DNA of 19,376 nt from assembly GCA_004802705.1 (NCBI GenBank), contig SGPL01000604.1:1-19376 (forward strand), written 5' to 3'. A program made the position numbers and the translations under genes. How positions within the stretch are numbered: position 1 is the first letter of the stretch; each line of letters begins with the position of its first letter. Source of the stretch: Bondarzewia mesenterica (Eukaryota; Basidiomycota; Agaricomycetes; Russulales; Bondarzewiaceae). Positions 1 to 9,287 of the stretch are shown piece after piece. Below the pieces are notes generated by a model. That model was not told the origin of the DNA. It made no database searches and saw only the letters and a program-made list of their open reading frames with translations.

Positions 1-782
1 GGCCTTTATCGCAAAAACGCAAGTCGAGTCATTCGCATTCACCAATTCCTATTCAGGTCCTGATGAACATCTGCATCAGTTCCGGCCGGGCGGAGCTGGG
101 CATCAGGATTTTTCGCAGAAATTATCCATCGAGAAACAATCGTGCGAAGTGGGCAAAATTGCAAGTAGGATCCGCTTTGTCGCCAATCCTAATCAATGGG
201 AGCTCCGGCCTGCTCCGACTGTGACATGTGACAGCTGGGCTGTTTCGGACTGGCTCCGACGAAGAACAATAATGCGACGAAGAGGCTGTCTTTCCGTGCA
301 GTATGCGCGACCGTAGTGGTGGCTGTTAGACCATTATTCCTGAATTTTCGAAGTATAGGTTTACGAATAGTACCGACAATGATTTATCCACCCTCGTCGT
401 GGGACTACGATTGAATTGAATGGTATCTAGTAAGTACATCGCGAATCACGATGTCGACGAATTGAACATCGCCTGTATCGGGACCGGAATATACGACGTC
501 TACTTCCGCGTACATACTATAAACTTCTGGAGGACATACCTGTTTTTTTAGCACTTCATTTGCCATTCTCTAGACTCGCGAACAGCATTCTTCAACGTGA
601 TCGTCACCTCATGCGAGGCTTCCCAGTTTTCCTTGCCTTAATTAAACAGACAGAGCGGAAGCCGATCGCTCACGGTCGCGCAGACTGAAAAATCGACAGT
701 CGCTCCACGCCAAGCTGAAACCGAAACGCGAACAAGAGGACATCCATTGCGACCGGTATTATGCACGCAAGCCACCGCACAA
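1..782. other. No recognisable gene; 3' flank of the sirtuin
   Basis: I see no open frame with recognisable protein content on either strand. The short frames between 638 and 1017 are antisense to the sirtuin terminal exon or its 3' flank. The stretch just below 783 should hold the sirtuin 3' UTR and polyadenylation signal, but I could not pick out a convincing signal by eye. No tRNA, long repeat or transposon end was noticed. Confidence 0.5.
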
Positions 783-1878
783 CTAATGAGATTTAATTTG
801 AGTCTCACCATTGAGGCCAAACGCCGCTACCAGTGTCTCCTCACAAGGACCGAGGAACACAAAATCAGCTTTGCGGTCAGCGTATGTGCGTTCGATGTTA
901 AACACAGCAACTTTTCCGCCATGGTCTCGAACCACATCTGCGAACACACCAGCAGGCATTACCTACGAAAGCTTCAATATCCTGCCTTCTGACATCGCTC
1001 AATTCACTCACCGTTGAAGACGTTCCGACCACGATGAAGACGTCACACCGCTTGTCCAACATCTCTGCTATGTCTTCTAAGTTCTGAACGCTCTCTCCAA
1101 ACCATACGACATCAGGTCGTGCCAGTCCACTGCATTTGGCGCATCTCGGCAAGTCCTGCTCTTCAATAGCCTGCTTCTTATCGGCAAGATCTGTGTTATC
1201 ATAAAACTTCTCAGTTCCTGCAAGAGCAGGGCATATGGGACTGTCAATGTTGGTCTCTACCGAACCACATGCTGTACACCTAACACGACAGAGGTTGCCG
1301 TGCATCTCGATCGGGTATGCGGACGGTGGAGTGTCTGGGGGAAGTGCGCGGGTGGAGAGGTTGTCGATATTCTGTGTGACAAGATGAAAAGAAAGCGCAG
1401 AGGGCGCGATGCGTTTGAGAGCATCCTGAGAGGAGCAGAGCAGCGCAATGGCACGATGGGCCACATTTGGCTGTGCATGGAGGACACTGTCGAAACCGAT
1501 GACCGATAGCAACATGAGTACACGATATTTCGAGTCATTCTGAGTATCTTACGCCTCGCGTCGGTAATGATAGAATTGCCACACAAGCCCAGGGTTCTCC
1601 TGGAATGCTTCGGGGGTGGCGAGGGCCGTCGCATCCTAGTGATGCTGATGACTTCAGGCTTGTCAATGACTGATGCAATATAAACTTACATATTCTCTCC
1701 AAAGACCTCCTGCACCTCTGAATGTGGGTATTCCTTTGGATAAAAAACTGTAAAGGATGGAAATAAGTGCAGGATATGGTGGATGTTTACCTGATGCTGC
1801 AGACAATCCTGCACCAGCAAGGACGACTATGTGACGAGCTTCAGAAAGAGCCTCACGAAACCCGGAAAAGTCGTCCAT
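783..1878 (-). CDS. SIRT5-like class III sirtuin, NAD-dependent protein lysine deacylase (5 exons)
   Basis: Exons on the minus strand are 1878-1791, 1733-1690, 1635-1553, 1486-1012 and 962-783. Introns are 57, 54, 66 and 49 nt, all GT..AG, and the reading frame is kept, giving 289 aa. The NAD-binding motif [15 protein letters not shown] is at residues 22-36, TQNID at 109-113, the catalytic histidine in EMHGN at H134, and the structural zinc cysteines at C142/C145 and C187/C190. The second Rossmann half has VVGTSST at 224-230 and VAVFNIE at 248-254. Residues Y66 and R69 in FYHYRR match the Tyr/Arg pair that in human SIRT5 recognises acidic acyl groups, so desuccinylase/demalonylase-type activity is expected from family knowledge. 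Length is close to other class III sirtuins. No clear mitochondrial presequence precedes the ATG at 1878, so location is uncertain. All motif residues are present and the gene looks functional. Residue 231 onward depends on the last intron, chosen because it restores [11 protein letters not shown]. Confidence 0.92.
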
Positions 1879-2706
1879 GTCTCCACACGTAAAATATAGA
1901 AAGCAGCCAGAAGCAGCCTATTCAGTGAACAGATCAAAATAACAGCTGAATGTGAGCAACCAGTGTCGAAACACGAGCTTGAAGTTGAACGTAGTGACTA
2001 AATGTTTACTACAGTATTGAAGACAGAGATTCGGGATTTTCCGAATGGTGCCGGCGAAATGCCAAGTGCGAAATGCCTCCTTTGATGCTTTCCTGGAAGA
2101 CAAGATGTACTCTGGTCAGAGTTTATCTGCGCACCAGTTCCCTGGACAAAATACCTCTCGCATTGACATTCGAATATGTGCGATAAGTCGCATCTGATCC
2201 GGTAGACATGGCTCTTGCCTCTGCTGCAGTTGTACCTAGTAGTTGTACGGACGCGAGCCAGCGATTCTCCTTGCGGCCACAGACAAATATCATTTAGACT
2301 GGCGGGGTGAGCGTATGCGTGTCAATTTCTTGATCCAGGTAGCGTTGTTTCCTCTTTCCGAACTAGTTGATCAAGCTTGAGCTCACCTTCCTTATCAAAC
2401 TCAGGCTGATAACTGCACCGTTCAGCTCCAAGTTTGCAGTCGGCGATCGACGCATGTACGTTAGATCCATGATTACTGGCTTTTTAAAGAAAGTCTTCAA
2501 ATTCAATTTACAGGATTCTGAGCAATACAGAAGTACTTCTTGTGTTTCCCGTGCATCCTCCGAAGATTCCCGTTCGTCACGAGAGAGGATCACGAGCCAG
2601 CGTCGAGCTGAACATATCACCTTCGTGCCGCCCTTAGGCCGTTCACCAAAACGACAAGTTATAAAACACCACCTACCCTCGTGCACGGTGATGCCGGGGA
2701 GCATTG
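1879..2706. other. Intergenic region upstream of the sirtuin
   Basis: This holds the presumed sirtuin promoter on the minus strand. Frames on both strands across 2363-2762 are open (121 and 131 codons), but they overlap antiparallel, carry no recognisable domain, and neither has a clear start context. I do not call either a gene. Confidence 0.4.
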
Positions 2707-2707
2707 A

Positions 2708-2962
2708 CGTACGCCTCCAAGTACGCACGTTATCTCTTGGTCGTCTCTCGTGTGCTTTCTAGCTGTAGCCTTCGCACTCGTTCCCATCCCTCTCGAGCTC
2801 TTGGATAGTCCTGGATTATCACGGACACAAATCGATGTCCTACTGTCTCAGCTGCCCAATTTGACTGTCTCGAGTCTCACTGGTGCGGTAGTGAATTGCT
2901 CGGCGAATACAACCCTCGACGGGACTTGGCCGGATCCTACGGTTCCATTCCGTCGCGCATGA
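2708..2962 (+). other. Open frame with hydrophobic start; possible degraded signal-anchor exon
   Basis: The frame has no ATG. It reads CFLAVAFALVPIPLELL early (2753-2803), a likely membrane or signal segment. It then continues through NLTVSS and NCSANTTLDGTWPDP, which carry several N-glycosylation sequons, to a TGA at 2960-2962. A neighbouring frame just before it reads KYARYLLVVS, which would extend the hydrophobic stretch if one frameshift is allowed. It lies shortly upstream of the first glycoside hydrolase copy on the same strand, so it may be the eroded 5' part of that secreted or membrane-anchored protein. That link is inference: the two other cassette copies do not keep this segment. 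Confidence 0.3.
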
Positions 2963-3130
2963 CCTCCGAAAGCAAGATGCGTTGTGAAGAGGTGAGTGAG
3001 CTGTGTTTGGTTTGCGAGGAAACGGGAGAGCGAGATATGCGGGTGTGGTGTATGGCGTATCAGGTCTGGGACGCAGTTGACGTTGCTCGGGGAGCCGTTC
3101 CATATGGAGGGCTTGACGAAAATACGAACT

Positions 3131-4303
3131 CAGATCCGAGGCGAGCATCACGAATTTCAGATTGGTGAGGGGTTTCTTGATGTGACTGGGTATGTACATA
3201 TAGCTATCCGTCGAAGACCCGCATCCTGGAGGCCGTGGATGTGGTGTCGGCCATGCAGGGCACTTCCGTGCGCGGTCATACGCTGGGGATCTCTGTCGGC
3301 AATCCGCTTTCGGTGGAACCGTCTCTGGACGTGTTCAACGAGGACGCGTACGAGTCTATCGATTTTACGATTCTCGCTGCGCGGGTGTACGGCCTCAAGC
3401 TGTTGATACCGCTGACCGACAATTACAACTAGTCTGTTTCATTCACTTCCGTTTACGAGTTCTCAGACACTGAAGTCTATTCTTCATTGGTAGGTATCAT
3501 GGGGGGAAGTATCAGTTCATCGGATGGGCGGGCCATCCGTTTCAAGGCCAAGGCTCGACCACCACACCACCGAACATCGGGGCGTACTTTTTCAACACGA
3601 CAAGCATCGTCGACTCGTTCAAGCGGTACATCACGAACCAACTTGACGCACGTCAATCAGTGTACGGGAATCGCGCACGAAGACGACTCGACGATCCTCG
3701 AGTGGGAATCGGTCTTTGAGCTATCGGCGGTGCTATGGGACGATGGGCCTGCGCCGCCTCAATGGATGCGGGAGATAGGGGAGTTGATCAATGGTCTGGT
3801 GCCTGAGCAGCTGTTTTTTGACGGTACGTATGGGATTTATGAGGGTTCGGGACAGGTGGTGGTGGTGGTGGTGGTGGTCATGTCTTCCGATTATCTTCAT
3901 CCTGCAGATGTATCCAAGTTGGAGAATGGGATAGGGCTTGCGCATGAAGCAGACCGTGCGTATGTCTCCGGGGAGTATGATTGGGTGGGCGAGGTCGGTT
4001 TCAATATCTAGTATTGACTTGGAAGAGGAAAGGTCGGCGCTGATCAGATTTCTGTTTGGGATGCAGAGCGGCGGGGACGATGTTGCTACGTTCCTCGCAC
4101 GCGCCGAATCGGTCGGCGTCGTCGGCGGCACCTTTTGGTCTTCGTTCGGTCACGACGATGAGTGTTGTCAGTACGTCCAGCACAACGACGGTTTCTCTTT
4201 CTATTACCTGCGGGAAGAGTATTATTTGACGAGGGGTGATGTGATTATCCCACACACGAAGGAAATGACGGGCCGACAAGGTGAGCGGCAGCCGTGCGTC
4301 TGA
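3131..4303 (+). pseudogene. GH5-type glycoside hydrolase pseudogene, cassette copy 1
   Basis: Translated fragments in order are SYPSKTRILEAVDVVSAMQG, YGLKLLIPLTDN, HGGKYQFIGWAGHPFQG, AYFFNTTSIVDSFKRY, the catalytic-acid region WESVFELSAVLWDDG, EQLFFDGTYGIY, SGEYDWVGEVG and a C-terminal FGHDDECCQYV. The order and the Glu in -WExxxEL- plus the Glu in -GEYDW- fit a clan GH-A enzyme, most like GH5 mannanase-type proteins; the exact substrate cannot be told. Breaks: a Trp codon split by the intron near 3431 reads as TAG (the copies at 9557 and 15537 keep TGG). An extra base near 3640-3650 shifts the frame. The residue before the catalytic Glu is Phe rather than the Asn kept in the other copies. 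A (GGT)8 tract at 3855-3878 replaces an acidic stretch, and a TAG ends the frame at 4009-4011. The frame reopens through 4303. An intron about 3432-3483 is inferred from the other copies. Confidence 0.7.
3855..3878 (+). repeat. (GGT)8 microsatellite inside hydrolase pseudogene copy 1
   Basis: Eight perfect GGT units encode a Val run in the hydrolase frame. The equivalent place in copy 2 (about 9981-10003) has GGTGGA-type units encoding Val-Glu, and copy 3 (about 15910-15935) has a mixed Val/Glu stretch. The pure repeat in copy 1 therefore looks like slippage or homogenisation after constraint was lost. Confidence 0.9.
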
Positions 4304-4960
4304 TGAAGCGGCAAATTGATGGTTATATCATTGGGATCGTAGCACCTGGAATTCTTCCCCCCTTTAGCGCGTACGCAGGACACGCGCTCTCGGTCGTCTG
4401 CATAGCCCGCGAAGACTCTGGATAGACGGTCTACGCGTAGACGGGAATCGTGAGGTTTGTTGGCGGAACAAGAATGTACAGCCAACTTCAAATTGACTCC
4501 AACTTGAGACAATCCATTATGAATTATGAGGGCCTTGACCCCCCACCCCTGCTTGGACTTTGCCGAAAACGCTCAGTGATGAGACTCAGGCACTCTCCAT
4601 TGGGTATTTTGAATATGGGGTGATTTTGTGTTGATCTGCAGGTTTCCATTAGTCCAAGCGTGTGCTCGTTTGTCCTTTCCTTTCCCAGGTGCGCAAAACA
4701 ATAACGGAGAGCGTGGAACGTGTCAGAACGTGTTTTGACTTTGCATCCTCTTCTCACGCGCTCTGGCTAGTCGCGGATGAATCCCCTGCGCGATGGAACG
4801 TCTAAAAGCAGAAAAAGACGACAGTTTGCTCGACCCACGATCGACAAAACTCGAGTCATCAGGATAATGATGCCCATCACTTGTCGTTCTCCCAACATGA
4901 TTACTCTGACCTCCATACATTTCTGCCTTGACGTTTTCCGTATCCCACTGATAGCTCTTG
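4304..4960. repeat. Cassette intergenic segment, copy 1
   Basis: There is no gene. The sequence is a repeat of 10432-10890 and 16314-16860. Shared landmarks are the tract around 4370-4410 (GCGTACGCAGGACAC), the block at 4575-4740 with GAGACTCAGGCACTCTCC and CAGAACGTGTTT, and the tract at 4850-4970. It would hold the hydrolase 3' end and the promoter of the DUF6534-like gene. Confidence 0.6.
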
Positions 4961-4967
4961 ACCTCCC

Positions 4968-6480
4968 ATGTTAGATACCCTCCCCTTTCCTTGGTGTGTC
5001 CTGCCGCGTCTGGAGTTGTGTTTAAATCTTATACTCTGTGTCGAGTTTATTCTGTACGTTGTCACATGTGCTCATTGTTGCAGGTAAATTTATCATCCCG
5101 AAGGCCACCGCTTCTTGGGGCTCGTACGTCCTCCTCCAAACCTCCCATTTCCCAGTTTCGATGTCTCTTACTCTCTGTCTTCCTCACGCAAAATCAGATC
5201 TTCCTAGTAATTCTTACCTCAGTCATCCTCACGCGACCGGCTTCCTCAGAATCAAATTTGCGCACTCCAGCGTTTGGCACAAGTGAGCCCTCAAGCGAAC
5301 CCTCCATGCCTGTCACCTCTCTCCTCCCTCGTGTTTGTTCTTTCTTGCGTTTTTTTTCTTTCGGACAGCATACGTCGCGAAATGGTGCGTCATTTACTTT
5401 AAATCACAAGTCAAACCCCCTGAGAGCCTCGCATGTACTGTGACTGCCGGAATACTACTGGTTATATGACTGCCTCATACTGATCCCATTTGTCTTCTCG
5501 CTTTCCCGACATTTGCAAATACCAGCATCAGAAGACGCGCTCAGACAACAGGTCAGTCAGCATGAGCGGACTCCTTCTCCTCTCTCCTTCAAGGAAATGA
5601 TCATTACCATAACTGACACTGCCGCTGACACTTAACGCTTTGGCGACAATGGATCCTCGAGACGTTCTGCGCGTCCCGGGTGCTGGCCGACGTGATCATC
5701 CCAGGCACGCTCTGCCGGCTGTTCCTCGTCAAAGCATGCAAATTCTGCGATTCCTACTTGGGTTTTGTAGTCTTTCTATATTTGATGAAGATGTAGGGTC
5801 GATGGCAGCGGGCGAGGGCTGGACGGGGTGATCAAGGGCTTGATGAAGTATACGCTGATGACGGGGATCTTGGCGAGCGAGATGAATGCTGTCTGTCTGT
5901 CTGTTCCTGCTACCTCTGGTGTCGTTCCCTTCCACCAAGTTTAGACTTGGTATTTGTGACGCCTTCTTGGTGAGCGAGATCGTTGCAGTACTACAGGTCC
6001 ATAATATTTGACTTTCAAAATACGGTGCTGACGCTTTCTCTCCTTTCGCCGTCATGGCACTACGACTAGCTTGCATAATATACCACCTCTACATTGGAAT
6101 CTACCAGGTTTACGACACGCGTGCGTACTACCTCGTTTTTTCAGCCCTTCATTCAAGCACTCAAATAATTCCTGGGTTTGGGACTTAACCGTTCACTGTT
6201 TGAACTTTATTCTTCAACGCGATGCTTACCTCGAGTCTCTTGCTTTCTTACCTTCAATCCAGTCAGAGCAGAAGATGCCAATCGCCCTCCGTATTTTTCC
6301 GTTTTCCTTTTTTTTTTTTTGGTTATCGGACGGTGCAAGTTGAACCATCGACAAACGCTCCTGCGAGCTTGGAAGCAAAATATGACCGCTTGCTCGCGGC
6401 GCTTTCAGAGTCAATTGTTGCAGGGTCTGTGGCTATGACTTTGAATTTCAGCACGATCATCGCTGCGTCTTCCAGGGGTA
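4968..6480 (+). pseudogene. DUF6533/DUF6534-type multi-pass membrane protein pseudogene, copy 1
   Basis: Fragments recognisable only by comparison with the copy at 16870-18640 are: LYVVTCAHC near 5049-5080 (the LYGVTCAQ start of such proteins), a segment reading ILETFCASRVLADVII then PGTLCRLFLVK at about 5650-5730, VIKGLMKYTLMTGILASEM at 5828-5884, IYHLYIGIYQVYDTRAYY at about 6078-6135, and FFNAMLTS at about 6209-6230. This order and wording resemble the fungal family with seven or so membrane spans whose last part reads ADxIxxxxLCxxL...IxxLMxYTxxTGxLxS...NAMLxxLN; function is unknown in the family. Frames change between fragments, stops follow at 5791 and 5941, and the segment around the expected exon 1 is deleted relative to copy 3. 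It is not expected to be functional. Confidence 0.5.
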
Positions 6481-6881
6481 AGAGTGAGCCTCGTGAGTAA
6501 ATTCAAACGGACGAGGCGCAGGGTTGTTGTCTTCAATCGGCGTGACTCGGATGAATTCGGATGGCAGAGGAGGTGGAAAATTTGGATAGAGAATTGGGTA
6601 GTAAGCTGCGAGGAAAGTGGTATGAGTATGTGGTAATCCGATGTACATGCGACTGATGATATTCTGAAATAAGAGATGCATGTAACTCTGCAAACCCCAG
6701 CCTGCATCTCATATACTGTCGGTCGGATCGCCGGATAGATATATACATAAAGTGAGCACAGTATTTTTCGTCTTGTAACCAATTGCAATGAAAACAAAAG
6801 GATACTCGTCAAATAAATAAATGTGACCATGATCAACGAAGAGCACACACAACTGACTTTGGTACACAGCCATCGACTAGT
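6481..6881. repeat. Convergent intergenic spacer, copy 1
   Basis: There is no gene. It lies between the 3' end of the DUF6534-like pseudogene (+) and the stop codon of the F-box pseudogene (-). It is clearly related to 18720-19109, for example around 6655-6720 versus 18886-18955 (GATGTACATGCGACTGATGA) and 6755-6800 versus 18985-19030. Terminators for both genes would be expected here. Confidence 0.6.
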
Positions 6882-7954
6882 TCACCTAAACTCATCTTGC
6901 CAACGCCAGCTTCTCAGTTCATCCGGAAGACTCGCGTACACAGGGCCGGTATTGGAGTTTTCGAAAGGCGAAGGCGAGCTGTCGCATTCCAAAGTATCAA
7001 CGTAACTGGCGATCTCCGTGAGTGTCTTGGTGTACGACTCCTCCAACTCTTCATCGTGTATGAACACCTTCTTCAACGGCCGGCCCTCCACATGCCTCTC
7101 TCTAACGAGCTCTAAAAGTGGAGAGAGATGAATAGGATCGGTTGTGACATCTCGGAGGTGAATGCAGAGCGTCTGCAGCTCAGGAAGTGCACCCCGGACG
7201 ATCGCGGCAAAGCAGTCGGCACAGTCGAAGGCTGTTTTCGCACTGATGGTCAACTTGGTAAGACCAGGTGTCAAATGAAAAAAGGGGGGCGTCCAATATT
7301 TCACCTCGGAGGAGATTTCTAGGGAAAGCTCTTGTATCCACGACATGTCTTCCACTGGTGAGAAATTTGAGAGGGATGTGAAATGTAGAAGGACCTCGAA
7401 CTTATAGTCCAAGTTATAAAAAAAAGAAACTCATTCGAACCCAATGCCAGATTACAACTGATATTGCGAAATTGTCGGAGAGAAAGCGCTTTGCATGCGT
7501 ATCAAATGGAACTTTCTGACCATCTGGGAAGCAACTGAACTGGAAACGAGCTATCCTCGTCGAAGGGAGTATCAATGCGGAGATAATATTCTCGATGACG
7601 GTATGGTGGGCATCGATGATGACGTGTCGGAGATGTGGGAGTTCGACCGGTTGTGGTCTCTCCGCAAGTCTTCAAAACAGCACGTTGTCCAAGACGAGCA
7701 GCTGCAAACCAGCATTCTCCCGCAATATGTCCAAAAATTCTGTCACCGAGATCGTTCTTTTAAATCTGTGTCCTGACAGCGCTAGATGGGTGAGGCATGA
7801 AAAACGATATTTTGGCCAGGGTACGGGTCCGTTGAGCCACAGTCGCTGCAGGCGAGGAAGTTCAAATTGAAGATCTGGCAGATCGCCCGACTTGGATGAT
7901 GACATAATAAGGCATTCCAGCCGCGGAAAGTGCATAGGAGAAATACCAGAGTTT

Positions 7955-8090
7955 CTAGGTGCGACACAAATAAATTAAGTATGTTTATATATAAAGAAAA
8001 GGAAAGAAGAGAGAGAAAAAGACAGGCCACCGTGCATCACGCACCTTGCAGCAAATGCATGCCCTGGACCTGCTGTTCTCTCACGCTCAC
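7955..8090 (-). other. 136-nt intron-like insertion in F-box copy 1
   Basis: On the minus strand it begins GTGAGCGTGAG (8090 downward) and ends in a pyrimidine-rich tract followed by GTCGCACCTAG (7960-7955). The equivalent place in the open copy (near 13230) has no such segment. Removing it, together with the MITE, joins LSLYV-R-NSGISPMHF in frame, matching LSLHV...SISPIHF of copy 2 except for two fewer residues. It may be a gained intron, or a plain insertion that happens to have splice-like ends. Confidence 0.5.
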
Positions 8091-8100
8091 CGAACGTATA

Positions 8101-8502
8101 CAGTTTTCTACGGTCTAATGAAACACTACCATGAAATGAAACACTTTAAAAACTTTGGTTGCACATTTAACTTCACACTACAAAACTAACTAACTACCTA
8201 AAAAGCATGTTCTTGATAGTTTTATATGATCCTGAAGCCCACCAACTGCAAACTGTGAAATTGTGTTCAAGCTTGAGTTTCACAAAAGTGGGGGTTTCAG
8301 CCAAAAATGGCAATCATGTAATGGAACACCCTTGATAATGGTATTGCAGACACAACACAGCAGGAAAAAAAATTCTGAGTACTCAGAAAACTTATTTCAA
8401 CAGGGATTGTGTAGGCTGTCAAGTATAACTACTAAATTTTGTAAAGTTGTGTCCAGGGAAGCCCAAACACAATTTGGTGTTTCATTACACCGTAGAAAAC
8501 TG
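8101..8502. mobile_element. Tc1/mariner-like MITE with terminal inverted repeats and TA target duplication
   Basis: The left end reads CAGTTTTCTACGGTCTAATG from 8101 and the right end is its near-perfect inverse, so the inverted repeats are about 26 bp with one mismatch. The element is flanked by TA on both sides (TATA at 8097-8100 and 8503-8506). The CAGT tips next to a TA duplication are typical of Tc1/mariner elements. Subterminal copies of ATGAAACAC occur at about 8119 and 8134. There is no transposase frame in its 402 bp, so it is non-autonomous. The uninterrupted target is visible in the paralogous F-box gene near 13243-13256 (GAACGTGTAGTGAC). It is AT-richer than the host sequence. Confidence 0.85.
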
Positions 8503-8888
8503 TATAACGACAAATATATCAGTCTATGTGACTCGCGTGACAACAGTGGTATGGATTCGGGGTAGTGGAAATCTGTCATACGCAAAGGGGCATCCTTGGA
8601 TCATTCTATGCAGAGTGGTACGATATGACACTCCCCTGTCATGTGGGGCACCTCGATAGATGACCACAAGGAAGCATGGAATATGATGACGTTTCGCCAG
8701 TGTTGTGAAACATGGGACAAGTTCAGAAGTATCTGAGCACGCTCATTAGAACATTCCCTGACCGAGCTCTGTAGATGGATTGATGAAAAGCTATCGTATG
8801 ACTGAACCAAATGGCCTGGGAGTAGATCGGGGAGCATCAGCTCTACTATCCCTCCGAGAATTTCTGCTGGGATGGTGACTTGAACCGC

Positions 8889-9287
8889 CTGTGAGGAAGA
8901 GGCAGAATCTACAATCTGAAGAGAGAGAGGTGAGTGGAATCATAACACACTGCAAGTATCACACTGCAAGTATGAAGAATGGTATTGCTCACATTTCTGT
9001 TGACAGCGAGAGGACAGTCAGCATATTATAACATGATCAGCGGAATGCCAAGACAGTTCGACTGCTTGACGCACAGGATGTTTCCTTCAATCTGGTTGTC
9101 TGTGGAGACATCATGAGAATCCATTTAAATCGACGACGCGAGACTGATGACGAAGAAAATTAGGTCGTCGTGGGTTGAGGGTGAAGGCTTTGAGGGCATG
9201 AGGCGGCGGCCAGTGTGCATCCAATGTCATCGCAGTCACGGTCGCGGACCTTGCAGTGGCTGCTTATTTGAAGTCCGACTCCTGAAC
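8889..9287. repeat. 5' region of F-box copy 1 and junction with cassette copy 2
   Basis: Up to about 9250 this matches the 5' region of the second F-box gene (13603-13965). Shared points are an inferred 5' splice site GTGAGC around 8990, the MDSH(R)DVSTDN reading at 9124 downward, and GGTCCGCGACCGTGACT on the minus strand at about 9235. From about 9288 the sequence switches to hydrolase copy 2 with CAGATCCGAGGCGAG, also found at 3131. The duplication junction therefore lies at about 9250-9288. Confidence 0.55.

Larger units (their letters stand above)
6882..8888 (-). pseudogene. F-box/leucine-rich protein pseudogene, copy 1
   Basis: It reads from an inferred splice acceptor at 8889-8891 (AVQVTIPAEILGGIVELMLP) through the F-box-like LLNLSHVSQHWRNVIIFHAS, leucine-rich segments (FPRLECLIM, LPRLQRLWL, LTHLALSG, LQLLVLD, LTKLTISAK, LPELQTLCIHL) to RSWRWQDEFR and TGA at 6882-6884. 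Five lesions are visible against the open copy at 12121-13602. CGA has become TGA at 8601-8603. A 402-bp MITE lies at 8101-8502. A 136-nt intron-like insertion lies at 7955-8090. An in-frame TGA stands at 7672-7674. A frameshift falls in an eight-A run at 7418-7425. F-box proteins normally bind Skp1 in SCF ubiquitin ligases and pick substrates with the C-terminal repeats. This copy should not make a full protein. A possible upstream exon starts with MDSHDVSTDN at 9124. Confidence 0.8.

Noticed and set aside
1257..1634. 125-codon minus-strand frame beside the sirtuin
   Set aside because: It is another frame over sirtuin exons 3-4 and an intron; the NAD, His and zinc motifs lie in the spliced frame instead.
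2363..2762. Antiparallel open frames of 121 and 131 codons
   Set aside because: They overlap on opposite strands, have no recognisable domain and no conserved counterpart in the other cassette copies.
3733..4131. Minus-strand frame with a His run
   Set aside because: It is the antisense of the hydrolase GGT repeat and coding region, not a gene.
6226..6500. Several overlapping frames of 60-92 codons
   Set aside because: They are alternative frames over the 3' end and a poly-T tract of the membrane-gene pseudogene; none is kept in copies 2 and 3.
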